In this document: in pieces, positions 12,186 through 23,882 of the stretch
Layout of the letters: every line of letters begins with the position of its first letter
How positions within the stretch are numbered: the stretch's first letter is position 1
Source of the DNA: Notospermus geniculatus
Taxonomy: Eukaryota > Nemertea > Pilidiophora > Heteronemertea > Lineidae
DNA: 64,000 bases
NCBI GenBank assembly: GCA_002633025.1
Contig: NMRB01000873.1
Span: 80,307-144,306 of the forward strand
Direction: 5' to 3'
The notes under the pieces: model-generated
Database searches by the model: none
What the model was told of the DNA's origin: nothing
What the model saw: the letters and a program-made list of their open reading frames with translations, nothing else
Program-made: the position numbers and the translations under genes

Positions 12186-12600
12186 TGAAGCGTATGGAAA
12201 AGTATTTGAAGAGGTGTTTGTTATAGCTATGTTTGGTGAAGCACGGAAAAGAATAAGGTGTTCGTTGTAGCTGTGTTTGGTGACGCGTATGGAAAAGTAA
12301 ATGAAAAAGGCGTTCGTTGTAGCTATATTTGGTAAAGCATGGAAAAGGAGTTTGAAAGGAGTTCGTTGTAGATATTTGGCGAAGCGTATGGAAAAGTACA
12401 TAAGTACATATTTTATTTGAAACGGTGTTCGTTGGCTGTTTGGTGAAGCGTATGGGGAAGGATTTGAATGGTGTTCGTTGTAGCTGTGTTTGGTGAAGCG
12501 TATGGAAAGGCATTTGAAACGGTGTTCCTTGTAGTTTTGATGAAGCTTTAATATGGAAAAGCATTTGGAAGGTGTTCGTTGTAGCTATCTTTGGTCATAG
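12186..12600. repeat. minisatellite, about 50 bp unit, about eight copies
   Basis: The unit reads roughly gaagcgtatggaaaag, atttgaaacggtgttcgt, tgtagctgtgtttggt. Copies vary in length by deletion (about 35-60 bp) and in sequence. Both strands stay open over it, which explains the ORFs of 83-149 codons on the minus strand; these are repeat artefacts. Confidence 0.85.
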
Positions 12601-13259
12601 ATGGGAAAAAGCCAAATGATGACAAGGATACTGGAGTTATGACCTGTTCAGGTTTAATGTGGTTCCAGTTGACGATATCTGATGGCTGTTGGTACCACTG
12701 ACCTCAAATACGCCGCACGACAAGGGATTTCGTCTAAGCATGCCGGTGTAACAAGCTGACATTAGAAAATTTAAAGAAAAACTCATATTTCCATTTCCAA
12801 GGCGCTGACAAGTAGTCATTTGGGCCAATAGTGGTGTATTGTGCTCCAGAGTTGGACTGAGAAGGAACCGTACTATTCTAACCACTAGCATGTAGACATG
12901 AGCAATTGGCAATTAACCAGGTCTCCAAAGACAATTCCTTACAGCCGATCTCCATTATTTGCATGCTTAGGATGCCGTACGACTCTGTTATCATCACCAA
13001 ATCGCTTGACTGATTTCTAGCCATCTTAGGGAAGAATGACCTCTAGTGGTCATAGATATTCCTAGCATGTACCGATCATCTCTGACTTGAAACTGATGTG
13101 GCTGCTAAAAGCGTTAGTCTGGTATTAGTGTTGTGGTCAGTCTCCCTAAACACTTGTTGGCGAGCAGGAAGATGAACAGAGAATTGCATTATGAACTGCA
13201 TCATGTGCCAGAAATGTAAATGACTGGGGAGATGCTTTCTATAAGTTGTTGAGAAAGAA

Positions 13260-14102
13260 TTGCCATCAGCAGTTGAAATGCTCAAGTCCCCCTCCCCGGT
13301 TCGGGAACCGTCACTGACTTGGCAGACATTTCAGGAAAACTTAAGTCTTTCCAAAAAGATACGACCACGCTCTCTCATGCCCTTCAGTGGCATTCGCGGA
13401 GACAAAAAGAACCATCACACTCCGCCTGCCTCAAAACTGCAAGGAACTCATACGGAACGGCTGAAAGGTTCTCGGCTGTCAGGCTCGCCAATCTACTGGT
13501 GTTCCATCCGACTTCCCCTCCCTGTAGAGTTGACGGTGTTGATGGAAGATATTATCTGTCTGGAATCGTACCACCCTGGGAAGCATATGATTCTATCAGA
13601 AACGGGTCAAGGTTATGGTCGTCCGTGGAAGAGAGACTCAAGGATGATATCAAGAGAAACAGAAGTAGATTTAATGACTCTCTACTTGTTTATTTATAGT
13701 ACTTTTAAGGAAATATTGCTTCTGTGCAGGCAAGATAAAATGGTACACCGCATCGGTCATGCGAAGTGCCAAACCTGGGATGATGCTGAATCGATTTTGG
13801 AGCATTGCATAGCTGCTGCGTTCGAAACCTTCTTTTTACAGCGAATTTTCCCAGATCCTATCGTGTTGTTGGCACCTTCGAAATTCGACTCATTTCTTGG
13901 TTTCACCCGCAGTGAGTGGCTTGCAACCTCGTGGGAACCGATATACAGCCCATCAAAGCTTTTGTTTCAAACCCAGAGTGCGAGTGAACCTGTTCTCCAT
14001 ACAGAATACCGATATGGGCATGTCGGCAAACGATGTTCGAAGACAGTGACTCTCGGATCGCCCTTAAACCATGACAGCCCACGCAACAGAGATAATAGGT
14101 AA
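13260..14102 (+). other. unexplained 280-codon open reading frame
   Basis: A single open frame starts at an ATG and ends at TAG. No domain, signal peptide or transmembrane segment is recognised. A second overlapping frame (13,319-13,699) is also open for 126 codons and looks about as protein-like, which argues against a clear single coding frame. It could be a decayed transposon protein, an unrecognised exon, or chance. No intron boundary with strong consensus was found. I list it because a frame this long is uncommon by chance in DNA of this composition. Confidence 0.25.
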
Positions 14103-14354
14103 CGCTGATGAAGTAACATCGTCGGCTGGAGGGTTATCAAGTCACCATGAATTCTGCAACATGAAGGGAACGATTCCTTTGCTGGCCAGAGCAGACATCC
14201 AAAAGTTAAATTGATCAAACTCTCACGGGCGTCATCCAATCAACGTCCGAGTGAATCTAATCACGAGTTCAAGAAACACGCTCTGAGTGGACGTATTAAC
14301 AACATTCATGATATGGTTTCCCTCCCAACCTGTGTCAGGACAGGTATCGTCAAG

Positions 14355-14880
14355 TGTCCTGGTAGCGTAGTGGTTATCACGTCCGCTTAGCAAGCGGCAG
14401 GTCCCTGGTTCGAATCCAGCCTGAGCCATATGGGATTAGCATCCTGACTCCTCACGTCCGTCGGATGCCTTGTACCTTGTGTCTTTGCAAGGGCAAGTAA
14501 AAGACCCCATCCAAGTAAAGCTAGGAATCCACTGCTGATTTTCTGCGTTGCGACTTGCTTTGCAACCTGCATGCTACCTGCGATTGAATACATGTACGAT
14601 CACAAGGAACTGATACACCGGTCGCCGGTGATTGCCGCGTGAAATTGACCACATCTTCGCCATTGGTGGAAATCACGTCCAACTAGTCCATCACGGCGAT
14701 CGAGTGCCCAGTTGCAACGCAACCCAGTTGCAAAGCAAGTCGCAACGCAAAATCAGCTTGAAAATCAATGGTGGATTCCTAGCTAAAGGAACAAGAGTAG
14801 CTTGAGATGGCCTCTTTCCAGGGCCAATAATTCCGTCTTTGGCTTTGCCCTTTGGCTCGGAAGAAGTAACGGCTCACGAT
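14355..14880 (+). repeat. tRNA-derived SINE interrupted by a MITE
   Basis: The tRNA-like head (tcctggtagcgtagtggtta; CCGC-TTAGCAA-GCGG; ggttcgaatccagcc) is followed by the SINE body up to ccatccaagta at 14,517. The tail resumes at 14,784 with aaaggaacaagagtagcttg and ends near ggctttgcc. The intervening 264 bases are a separate inverted-repeat element (14,520-14,783). Comparison with the copy at 688-985 shows the uninterrupted arrangement. Confidence 0.8.
14520..14783. mobile_element. MITE-like element inserted in a SINE (gctaggaatccac ends)
   Basis: The ends gctaggaatccac and gtggattcctagc are inverted, and the subterminal stretch gcgttgcgacttgctttgca mirrors tgcaaagcaagtcgcaacgc. It is flanked by TAAA on both sides (14,516-14,519 and 14,784-14,787), a likely target-site duplication. 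It has no ORF of note. A right-end fragment of the same family lies at 48,711-48,754. Confidence 0.8.
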
Positions 14881-15664
14881 CTGTCGATCTGTCCAGGTTC
14901 AAGACTTAAGCCTGGGTCACAAATGCCACCGGGCGCCGTACGATTTTCCCCACCCAGCGGCTTGCTGTGGATTTTTGAGACTGAAACTCAGATCGAAGCT
15001 GAATTATGCCGAATTCGCCTCAATGGATAAGCGGAAATTAAACTAGATAAAACTGGGCACCGTAGAAATTGGCCAAAATGTCTGTTTTTACTCGCCGTAC
15101 GGTCGCCGTACGGGCCCCGGAGTGGATATGTGACCTAGGCATTATTCTCCAGTGCCCCACTTTCTCACTTCTCAGAAGTTACTGGACAGATCCCCAAACC
15201 CACACAACGAGTCCCAGTGAGTGAAGTAACAATCTTACTGAAATGAAACAATCCCCATTAATGACATGACTGTTGTTAAGTTAATCAAGCTGAATGAATC
15301 GACTCTCCTACCATAAACCACTGCCGACTGATGGTCATCAGCATTCATGTTATTCCTCCCCCACCCCAAACGTAATACAAATCTGATGACAAAAATGTGT
15401 GACTTCCTCTGCTCCAAATAGAGAGTAAATGAATTGATCTAGCACGTCAATTTGTGGCAACTATTTATAACTGAATGATGGTATTACCTATGGGGAAGCC
15501 ATGTTTTGATTAATCATGCTCGTATGAATTGAACGGAGTTTGGTGTCTGCTGCGTTAACTTTACATCTCTTGGGCAACAAACGACCAAAGATATCAATTA
15601 TATTGAACAGAGAGAGAGCAAAGTCGTTGGTTTACAAATATTCAAATTCAAGTTAAATTGCTAA

Positions 15665-15851
15665 GGGCCGATTTAATAGACGTTGGCTAAGCCATGGAGG
15701 TATAAAATTTTATACCTCCATGGCTAAGCTAACCACTGGTTCCACCAAAAATAGATAGGCATGCAAAAAGTGTACAACTAAATTTTCACACGCCTATATA
15801 TTTTTGGTGGAACCAATGGTTAGCTTAGCAAACGTCTATTAAATCGGCCCC
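15665..15851. mobile_element. MITE-like element with nested palindromes
   Basis: The terminal arms ggccgatttaatagacgtt and aacgtctattaaatcggcc are inverted; ggctaagc and tggttccaccaaaaata continue the pairing inward. The left arm also holds its own hairpin (atggaggtataaaattttat, then acctccat). No transposase is encoded. Confidence 0.8.
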
Positions 15852-17935
15852 AAGAATCGTTAATTTACAAATTCAAAATTTAAATTTAAACTCAAATTTA
15901 AATTCGAATTTAAATTCAAATTCAATTCGAATTCAATGACTTATTGACTCGTTACATAATGACTAGTCATAAGGTATATTTCATGTTGTTCATTTGAACT
16001 AATATTTTGGAACTAACCTCAGACAAAAATATTTCCATCCACTGGTTTTTAAATGACAGTCGAACTTATTAAAATAATGGATGAAAGATTTATCTTCAAA
16101 TACAAAAACTGAATGGTTCAAGATAAGCGGAGGATGCACTTCCTGCACCCATTGGCGGTGAAAACATCTCGAAGTCTCGATAGAGGACTGAGTTGACCCA
16201 CGAGACGTTCAAGTCCTTTGGCGATCTGGCAACTTAGACAGTAGCTGTGGGGTCATATCCTAATTTCCCTGATGCACAAAGACTCTTTTGAGCCTCATCC
16301 AAAAGAATATGCCGCTGGTACTTAGAGGATGGCATTCACGGTTCCTGGTAGACCGCAGCAAAAGATGTACATTATTCTAAATTCTCCTTCACAGAAGTGT
16401 CAGTTCAGGTTCTCCAAGCTCATAGACAGTGTATGAACACCATCATCCAACCAATCCACCACAATTTATCCCAGGATTGTCTACAGCTGACTGTTACCAT
16501 AAATTCTAACGATTTTGTCCTGAGCACCCAGCACATGCAAGTCTTCATACTCCATCGGTTACTTTTGTTGGAGCTTTTGTGCTGTTTTAGTGAGAAAAGA
16601 TTATGACATATGTGGCTTCCATAGCATTCATGTGAGGAAATAACTGAAGATTTGTGTTATTTCCATATGAATGGTGGATTTTCTGATTGGAGATAGCCAA
16701 GGTAGAAAAGTGTCATATTCGGTACACTGCACTATTAACCCATCACAGGTCAAAGGCTTTCACCACATCCAGCAGATTTTAGCGTGCTGGTCATTGTAGT
16801 CGGGAATTGGACCCGTGACCTCAGAGGTAATAGGCGCCAGTTTTGCACATCATTACATTCAGCGCATGCAAAAGTCCTGCATAAAGCTGGCATCATTTTC
16901 CCAACGATTTCCAACATTTGAACAACGTATCTGAGCAAGGCGAACCTTTGACATTGTATACGCTTACCAATTCTTTTCCAACATTTAAGCAACATTTGAA
17001 CAACATGTTGAAAAATTCTTTCCCCTTTACACACTGGACAATATTTGCCCAACATGGTGTTGTGACTCTGAATGTTGGAGAAATAATGTTGCCATGCAGA
17101 CAGACCTTTACTCTTACATCTGATCTGAACCAGTCATATCATTTTTGCCACCATGTGCGTCAGCTTTGGCGAACGATCAAGGCCGGCAGAAGAAAGGGAA
17201 CGTATTGACTTGGTTATTGAAATCAATTGATTCCAGATTCGATTTCAGCCACAGGAGACGGCTAGTGTTGTCCATGACAGATCTTGTCATTAACCCTCAC
17301 TAGACTGATGCTCTGCCACCGACTGATAGACAGGAAAAGCTGTAGCAGGGATTATTTAAAAACTGTTTATTTGTCTTGATCCCGAGGCTTCTTAACAAAT
17401 GGATGTTTTCCTGTTTCTAAAAATGCGCAACTAACAATAGGTCAAGACGTTAAAAAACCACCACATTCACATTTTAACGGGTTTTATGAGGGCACTTTAC
17501 GCCCACACTCAACACCCGAACACATTTCTTGGATGTTAACGTCAAAATTATACCAATGTTTCCGATTGGCCTGATTCGGTACCTGAAGGCAGTGGCAATA
17601 ATCACGAGAAATGCATAGAACGCAGCATGCCATTACGTTGACAAGCAACATCCCAGCAGTAACTCTGATTAAAAATACCTCAGATGGGGAAGAAACAATT
17701 CTTGGCCCTGGGCAATCGTCGACTAAATGCATGCACCGATAGGTTATGCATAATATTTCCATCTAAAATGATAAATTGTTACACGGATGATCTGGCCAAT
17801 ACTAAAGCACTCCTGTGCAGGTCTGTGCAGTTGTAACCTTAACACACTTGTTTCTGTGTGTTGGCTACATACTTATCAATCTCTGTAAAATTGCCAAACC
17901 ACATTAGGTGATATTCTGAAATATCAGAAAACTGT
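15852..17935. other. AT-rich start, then a gene-less stretch
   Basis: Positions 15,860-15,935 are a low-complexity run of aaattcaaattta-type words. From 15,940 to 17,935 I see only short, unsupported ORFs and loose repeats of caacatttgaacaac around 16,910-17,055. No exon was recognised. Confidence 0.45.
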
Positions 17936-17939
17936 TGAT

Positions 17940-18326
17940 CAATCATTGATGTTATTCTATAAAAGCATCACCATCACAGCCAATCTACAGTCATTGGTGT
18001 CATTCTATAAAAGCAGCACCGTCACCGTGACAGCCAATCTTCAGTCATTGATATCATTCTATAAAAGCACTACCTTGACAGCCACTCTTCAATCATTGAC
18101 GTCGATATAAAAGCAGCACCGTCACCGTGACAGCCAAACCGTGACAGCCAATCTTCAATCATTGATGTCATTCTCTAAAAGCAGCACCGTGACGGCCAAT
18201 CTTCAATGATTGATACCATTCTATAAAAGCAGCACCGTGACAGCCAATCTTCAATCATTGATGTCATTCTATAAAAGCAGCACCGTGACAGCCAATCTTC
18301 AATCATTGGTGTCACTCTATAAAAAT
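17940..18326. repeat. minisatellite of about 50 bp units, each with a TATAAAAG word
   Basis: Eight units of the type aatcattgatgtcattctat, aaaagcagcaccgtgacagc, caatcttc lie head to tail. Seven carry TATAAAA, and one reads CTCTAAAAG. Units differ by small indels, including an internal duplication of accgtgacagccaa near 18,130. No adjacent gene is recognised. Confidence 0.9.
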
Positions 18327-18864
18327 CTTTACAGGCAGGCTTGACCATCGCGTTAGGCGTTCATTCTTTCTTAGATGCGGCATTAACGTTATTTTTCGTT
18401 GTCTAGTACACATGTATTTCTCAAGTGATGCCTTTTTGTCTGCATTTTTTAGTTAAATAAATTTTTCTTCAGACGTGGACTCAGCTTTGATAGCAGACTC
18501 TAAATGTCACAGACATGACATTGTCAATGGTCGTCTTTAGAATAATTTGCCCATACCCTTTATATCCTACAATATGACGTGGATCTATATCAAAGTCAAT
18601 GGAACTCACTCTTCATTTTAACAACTCTTCTTTTATTTTGGTGCTTTGCTAATGAGCATGATCAGCACTCCCACATCAGGTTCTCAGATTATGTGGGCTA
18701 CTAGTATTCTGATGTGACTTTTCGACCAGGCTGCAGTAACCCTTCCAAGTCTAGGCTCACCCATCTCTTCTGCACTGGACTCCAACGAAATGGGTTTCTT
18801 TTTGGAGCAAATGCCCCAAAACGTGACACGACAACACTTCAGCAGTCCAAGACTGGTTGTGTTT

Positions 18865-18910
18865 CCCCATCTGATTTACCCAACTTAAAAGTTGGGTAAA
18901 TCAGGTGGGG
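18865..18910. repeat. 46 bp hairpin
   Basis: The arm ccccatctgatttacccaac is followed almost directly by its reverse complement (one mismatch), giving a stem of about 22 bp with a minimal loop. It could be a snap-back remnant of an element or a local inverted duplication. Confidence 0.7.
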
Positions 18911-19048
18911 ACGGTAGATTCGCTTCTCAGTCGAGGAATTTGTTCGAGAAGCTTTATTAAATGTAGAGTGATGCTGACTTACCTTTTGTACTCGGTCATG
19001 AATCTAATATGAAATGCCTCAGGACAGAATCACCTAGATCTATATAGA

Positions 19049-19172
19049 GGAGCCCTGATAGTCGAGTGGTTATCATGTCCGCTTAGCAAGCGGGTTCGAA
19101 TCCAGCCCAGGTCATATGGGATTTATATCATTGCTGGCTCTTCAGTCAGTCGCATGGGAGAGTAAAATAGCA
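19049..19172 (+). repeat. 5' fragment of the tRNA-derived SINE
   Basis: The tRNA-like head (ccctgatagtcgagtggtta, CCGC-TTAGCAA-GCGG, ggttcgaatccagcc) lacks the few bases between the anticodon-like hairpin and the B box. The body ends after cagtcgcatgggagagtaa; the 3' half is missing. Confidence 0.7.
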
Positions 19173-20489
19173 GCAAAAGAAGGTTCGTTGTAAAGTAGAC
19201 ATAAGAAATGGTAATAAGCCTGGAAGATGCTGAGGAGAACGTTTCCATAAAAAACTTCTTATGATAAGAAATGAATTGCTTAGATCAGCCAAAAGAAGTG
19301 GTTAAGTGATCCTCACTTCATAGATATGCAAGAGAAATGGTTAACACCACTCAAGATATCTCTTTTATACCACATTCAAGAGAGTCTCAACTCTAGACAG
19401 TTGATCTGATCATGTCAACAAAAAGATGACTGCTCTTAGCTTCGTTAAAGGCAGGGGTTGGCGGCTGAAATGTCAAGCACCCCGCGAGGTGTCAGCCACA
19501 ACATTGGGTGGTGGAGATATGCAAGAGATATGGATATTCGACTCTCCTTTGAGACAGGTGCCAGAAGTGCTGTTCTGAGAAGGTTATTCACTCGACTTAT
19601 CCCTATGTATGAAGAGTTCAGCAGTCGTGTATGGTTGATTCCCAACTGACATGACAAAAAACATCCCGTTTTTGGTTTGTGTATTGGTAGAGTTTTTGAA
19701 GGTTACTGCCGTGTTCTGTCGGAGTTATGTCATTCTTGTACTTTGATTGACATAATCTATTTTAAAGATGATTTCTTTGTTCACCCTCTCAAACATTATC
19801 GTAGGCCTACTTGTATGTACTTGTACTATTAAAGTCCTGTATATCTTAATACCATTAGATATTCTTTCTTCATCAATTTTTTATTACTATAGCATCTTTT
19901 TATGATATTCTCTTAAGTTTGGTTTTTGATATTTTACAACAGTATTCCTTTTATTCGGTACTTCAGACAACAGCGTGATGCCAATCTCTGGAAAATGGTA
20001 ATGTTACCAGTTATCGAGACAAACACAATGGCTCATATTAATAAAGACTAGCAAATGCTTTACCTTCAGATTTGTACAGCATATCCTAGTGCATTTGTAT
20101 TGCAAAATTCAAGTAAACGCATTTACTAGTCTTTATTCATCCGACCCAATGTGAACATTTTCCTCCTCATTAGTCATTTGGCAGCGGTCAGTCACACTGC
20201 AACCATCTTGCAGTTGATCTTGAAAGAGTCTATAATCAGTCTGCTCTACGAGGGTGGAAGATGAGACTACTGTATTGATTACTGGCAGATGTCATCGCCG
20301 TATTCCATTCTTCAGCGCCTTGTTTCACTTGATTAGGACAACGGGACCAATTTCCTCTGCTCTACTGCCATCTGCAGTTCGTATAGGTCAACTAAAGTAC
20401 ACCATGTTCATGTACATTTACAGAGCAGCGGTAGCATACTTATACAGTACATGTAGGCCTATGAGCCTACATATTCGAATGCATCAACT

Positions 20490-20530
20490 AAAGAAATGTA
20501 CATGTAGGCATGTACATGTACATGTACAAT
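20490..20530. repeat. tacatg-rich microsatellite
   Basis: There are several runs of atgtacatgta in a short interval. The same motif expands strongly at 52.1 kb. Confidence 0.7.
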
Positions 20531-20814
20531 AGTGGGAGCATGTAGGTCTATGTCCGAATGCGTCAACTTAGCCGCATAGGCTTACATAACGTGAATTGTG
20601 CACGCCCGGCTGGATCGGAGGTGTGGGATTTTGTGGGGCCGACTGACCACTGGCTTTGACCTGTCGCATGCAGAAATGCGGGTTTAAATAATATTTTCCT
20701 TCAGGTCTCATTTTACACAACTGTGCGTTACCAGAGTCCTTGTGACGAGACGGTCAGCAGATGCAGACATTGTATTTTGCCCATAACTCATGATATTTTG
20801 TGATGTCTTTGCAG

Positions 20815-22863
20815 AATGTCCCCGAAAAGCTGATCGTGAAAAATTATTTGCTTGTCCATCCCCCATATCTGGTACGAATCGTTATATATGCATTGGCGAG
20901 CACGCCCTGTGTGACAGGCGGTATGATTGCCCGGGCAAGGAGGACGAGGACCCGACGGTCTGTATGTTCCACAAGATGGTAGGTACGATTGTCCTATTAC
21001 GCCTCACTTGACTCTCTCGCCGTAGACAAGACACAAGAGTGAGTTTTCGCAAAGCCCCCGAAACGCCAACGCCAACGTCTATCCTTTTGTTCGGCGCTTT
21101 CTTCGTGGCATCAACAATGTTGTGAACAGCGTTCGTGTGGTTCGGGGGCTTCGCGAAAATTTTCTGTCATTGGTAGCGAGGTTTCGCAAATCTGACGAAA
21201 CACCAAGTACGAAATACGAAATTCAACTTCATTTCCGGCACCTATGTATTTCTGGAGATGGTTGGTACCACAAATGTCCCTGCTGCCAGTGCGTCTTTTA
21301 GCATGTCATGTAAGACCGAGAGAGGTAAGGTGCATCTTGAATTTTTAGATTTCAACTTCATATCTACGAAGTGGAAACGAAAGATAAATTTCAAAGTTTA
21401 ATATATACCGTAACTCTATGTCTTACGTCATACGCTAAAAGACGCTCTTGCAGCAGGCGATATTTGTGGTACCAACCATCTCCTGAAATAATTTACGTCA
21501 TGGAAATGAAGTCCAATTTCGTATTTCGCACTTCGTGTTTCGTCAGATTTGCGAAACCTCGCTATTGGTGGACGTTGTCGAAACGGAAATGCGAAACCGG
21601 AAATAAGACTAGGTCTGACAAGCTTGGCGTGTCTCCCCTTGAAACGTGACTCAAACGATTTGGCGCTGCTAAGTAAGAGTCGTGGCATGATTTCTGGTCA
21701 GTCCCCACGGGTCGTCCCATTCTGACACTACTAGATCATGGCAAAAAGATCGTCGACACCAATTAGTTTCGATTAGCGGATAATTACGAGAGGTATTTGC
21801 TCAGCAGACGATGAATCACTTGGTCGCCCCCGCAGACGACCGGAAGACGAGAAAGGATAGATGGCCAGGACTTTAGACGCAATATGTAGCGTCTTAAGGC
21901 CGTCTCACACGAGCGCCGAGTACGGCGTCAACTAGCGCGTTTTGAAAACGCCGACAAGCGCACTATTTAGCGCATAGTTGACGCCGTGTGAACGCACGTC
22001 CTGCGTTTTCGTGCGTTTCGACGACTTCCGGTACGTAGCGTCTCTTCTCTTTGACGCAGAGAATGCGATAAATTAACGCAAAGTAGGCGTTTGTAAACGC
22101 GCAGTGCGTTTACAAACGCTGCGTTTTCATGCGTTTTCATGCGTTCTCGTGCGTTCTCATGCGTTTTCATGCGTTCTTCAACGCTGCGTTTGCGTCAATA
22201 GACGCACTCCTCTGCGTTTTCGAAAAAGTTTTGGACATGTTGAAAACCAATGCGTTCACCCAGGGGTCTGCGTTTACAAACGCAGAGTTGGCGCACGCAG
22301 TGCGTCAACCCTGCGCTCCTTTCGGCGTTTCATAAACGCCCCCAGACGCACGGCCTAAACGCCGGATAAAACGCTCGTGTGAGACGGCCTTTAGATAGAG
22401 AGTTGTTTTGGAAGAGTTTCGACGCCAAACCTCACGCGTGTTTAAAGATAATGTATCACGGATATTTTCGCGGGCCACGAAATTCATTGTTTATTTTCAT
22501 TTTGTTTGTTTATGTCCAGGATTTCTTTGTCTTATGAGTAAATTGTTGGTGGCATGCCCCTCTAGAAAGTCTGTTAATTCCAAAAGTATTCATTTTGGTG
22601 GGTTGGCATGTCCCATAAGTCCAAAATAACATAATGTAAACATTCATGTTTACAAACATTGAATGTAAACAATGAAGTCGTGATATATTATCTTTAAGGT
22701 TGTCAAAAATACATATATAAAACATGAAGTACAAGATGGAAGGAACCCCTTTCCCTCATCGTATATCCAAGTATTCGAAGTATTCTTGTTTTCTTTTCAG
22801 ACACTGAGTTTCTTCAACGCGATAGTAACCGCAGTTTTTGATCTCTCTCAATCCATTCTCTAA
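20815..22863 (+). CDS. LDLR class A-domain peptide, last two exons (5' part missing)
   Basis: Exon 20,815-20,978 begins in phase 1 after tctttgcag and ends AAG ATG|gtaggt. It encodes 54 residues with six cysteines in LDLa order: EC, FAC, YIC, LCD, DC and VC, with acidic calcium-site-like residues in KEDEDPTVC. A candidate last exon at 22,801-22,863 follows a strong acceptor (ttcttttcag), is in matching phase 0, and adds 20 residues (TLSFFNAIVTAVFDLSQSIL) before TAA. The IGEHALCD and CPG-EDEDP words and a short helical C-terminus resemble a family of small secreted invertebrate peptides with a single LDLa module (prohormone-4/IDLSRF-like precursors); this is from memory and needs alignment. 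The upstream exon with the signal peptide was not found. The intron carries at least three inverted-repeat elements. Confidence 0.65.
21044..21160. mobile_element. palindromic MITE-like element, family B copy 1
   Basis: The left arm ttttcgcaaagcccccgaaa mirrors the right end ttcgggggcttcgcgaaaa. The internal gccaacgtctatcctttt matches the copy at 48,369-48,453. It lies in the intron of the LDLa-peptide gene, directly before another element. Confidence 0.75.
21175..21563. mobile_element. MITE-like element, family C copy 1, ATTGGT duplication
   Basis: Arms of about 100 bp are inverted: agcgaggtttcgcaaatctg at the left, cagatttgcgaaacctcgct at the right, continuing through gatggttggtaccacaaat and its mirror. 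ATTGGT flanks both ends (21,169-21,174 and 21,564-21,569). A copy in opposite orientation lies at 61,149-61,527. It is non-autonomous. Confidence 0.8.
21897..22390. mobile_element. PIF/Harbinger-like MITE with internal gcgttttcat repeats
   Basis: The terminal arms aggccgtctcacacgagcg and cgctcgtgtgagacggcct are inverted and flanked by TTA on both sides, as expected for Harbinger-type targets. The 494 bp interior is unusually rich in gcgtttacaaacgc palindromes and in about six tandem gcgttttcat/gcgttctcat words (22,128-22,180). The ORFs seen on both strands over this interval are products of the repeat. Confidence 0.75.
22439..22699. repeat. possible inverted-repeat element
   Basis: The ends tttaaagataatgtatcacg and cgtgatatattatctttaa are near mirror images. 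A smaller palindrome (aatgtaaacattcatgttta) lies inside. It ends about 100 bp before the candidate last exon of the LDLa-peptide gene. Confidence 0.45.
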
Positions 22864-23882
22864 CAGTAACGGACCATGATCTTCCTTGATTAACTTCTAC
22901 TACCTCCTGATGACGTGCGGATGCCGAAGCCTTCCCAAGACGGCGACTACGAGTTGCTGGGGTACTATCGCCTTGGCAACGAAAACGGCGCCCATAACCT
23001 TGATGTTGCAAAAACGTTGCTTATGCCTTGCATTGCCAAGGTTACATAAATCAACTCTCTCTGCCAAGGTTAAATCTGTCGGCCCAAACTAGTAAAAGGT
23101 TTGGAAAATCAGGTCACGGAATAGGTCAGGGTCGGTCACCTTCACGAGGTGACATTGTGGCCTATGACACAGGAAAGGTCAAGGTCAAGGTCAAATGTAG
23201 TGGATGGCGCATTTTCATCTACCGTAAGATGAGAAGGATGGATTTGTTCAAACGATTGGGCATTAGGAGCATCCTTGAAGAAATGGTGTCGGGACCAAGA
23301 CAACGGCCAGTATTCAGATGTGATAATTCGGCCTGCTGCATATCTTGACACCTGTGGCTTCATGATTACGGCGAGAAAAATCCCCGATAAGAACTGACGA
23401 CTGCCTTTTAGGCTGACCCTGGCAGTCCTCGGTCGACCAGACGCCCACGGTATATGGCGGGCAGGTGCTCAAGCAACATTGGTCTCATTATTCTCGTGGT
23501 TTAAACTAATTATATACTACTTCAAACACAGAGATTCCATGATGAACTACTACTGCTGGTTGTAGCTGTTTGTATAGGAAAAAACTGAGAATCCCTAAGT
23601 GATAAACGTTCATATTCGTACTCTCAATGTGATACTGTCTCAAGTCGGCCTTTGTAAAATAGTGTCGGGTCGAACTACTCTAGTGTGCAGGAATCGCCGA
23701 GTTCTTGGCCGAGTTTCTGAGACAAACATGTGGCGTGTCTTGTCAGTAACGTCAGACATTTTGTGTGGAGGCATCCTGTGCGAGGGTGCAGCGTCAACAT
23801 CATGTAAGTCCTTAAGAGGCGGAAGAGGTGTAGACTGGTGTAACGTTTTCTAGTGTTCCCCATGTCTCAGTTTTTCCATACG

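Noticed and set aside
12115-12564. 149-codon minus-strand ORF
   Set aside because: It lies entirely on the 50 bp minisatellite and its repeated peptide reflects that array.
17940-18326. Possible CRISPR array
   Set aside because: The units are head-to-tail repeats without unique spacers, in a eukaryotic context.
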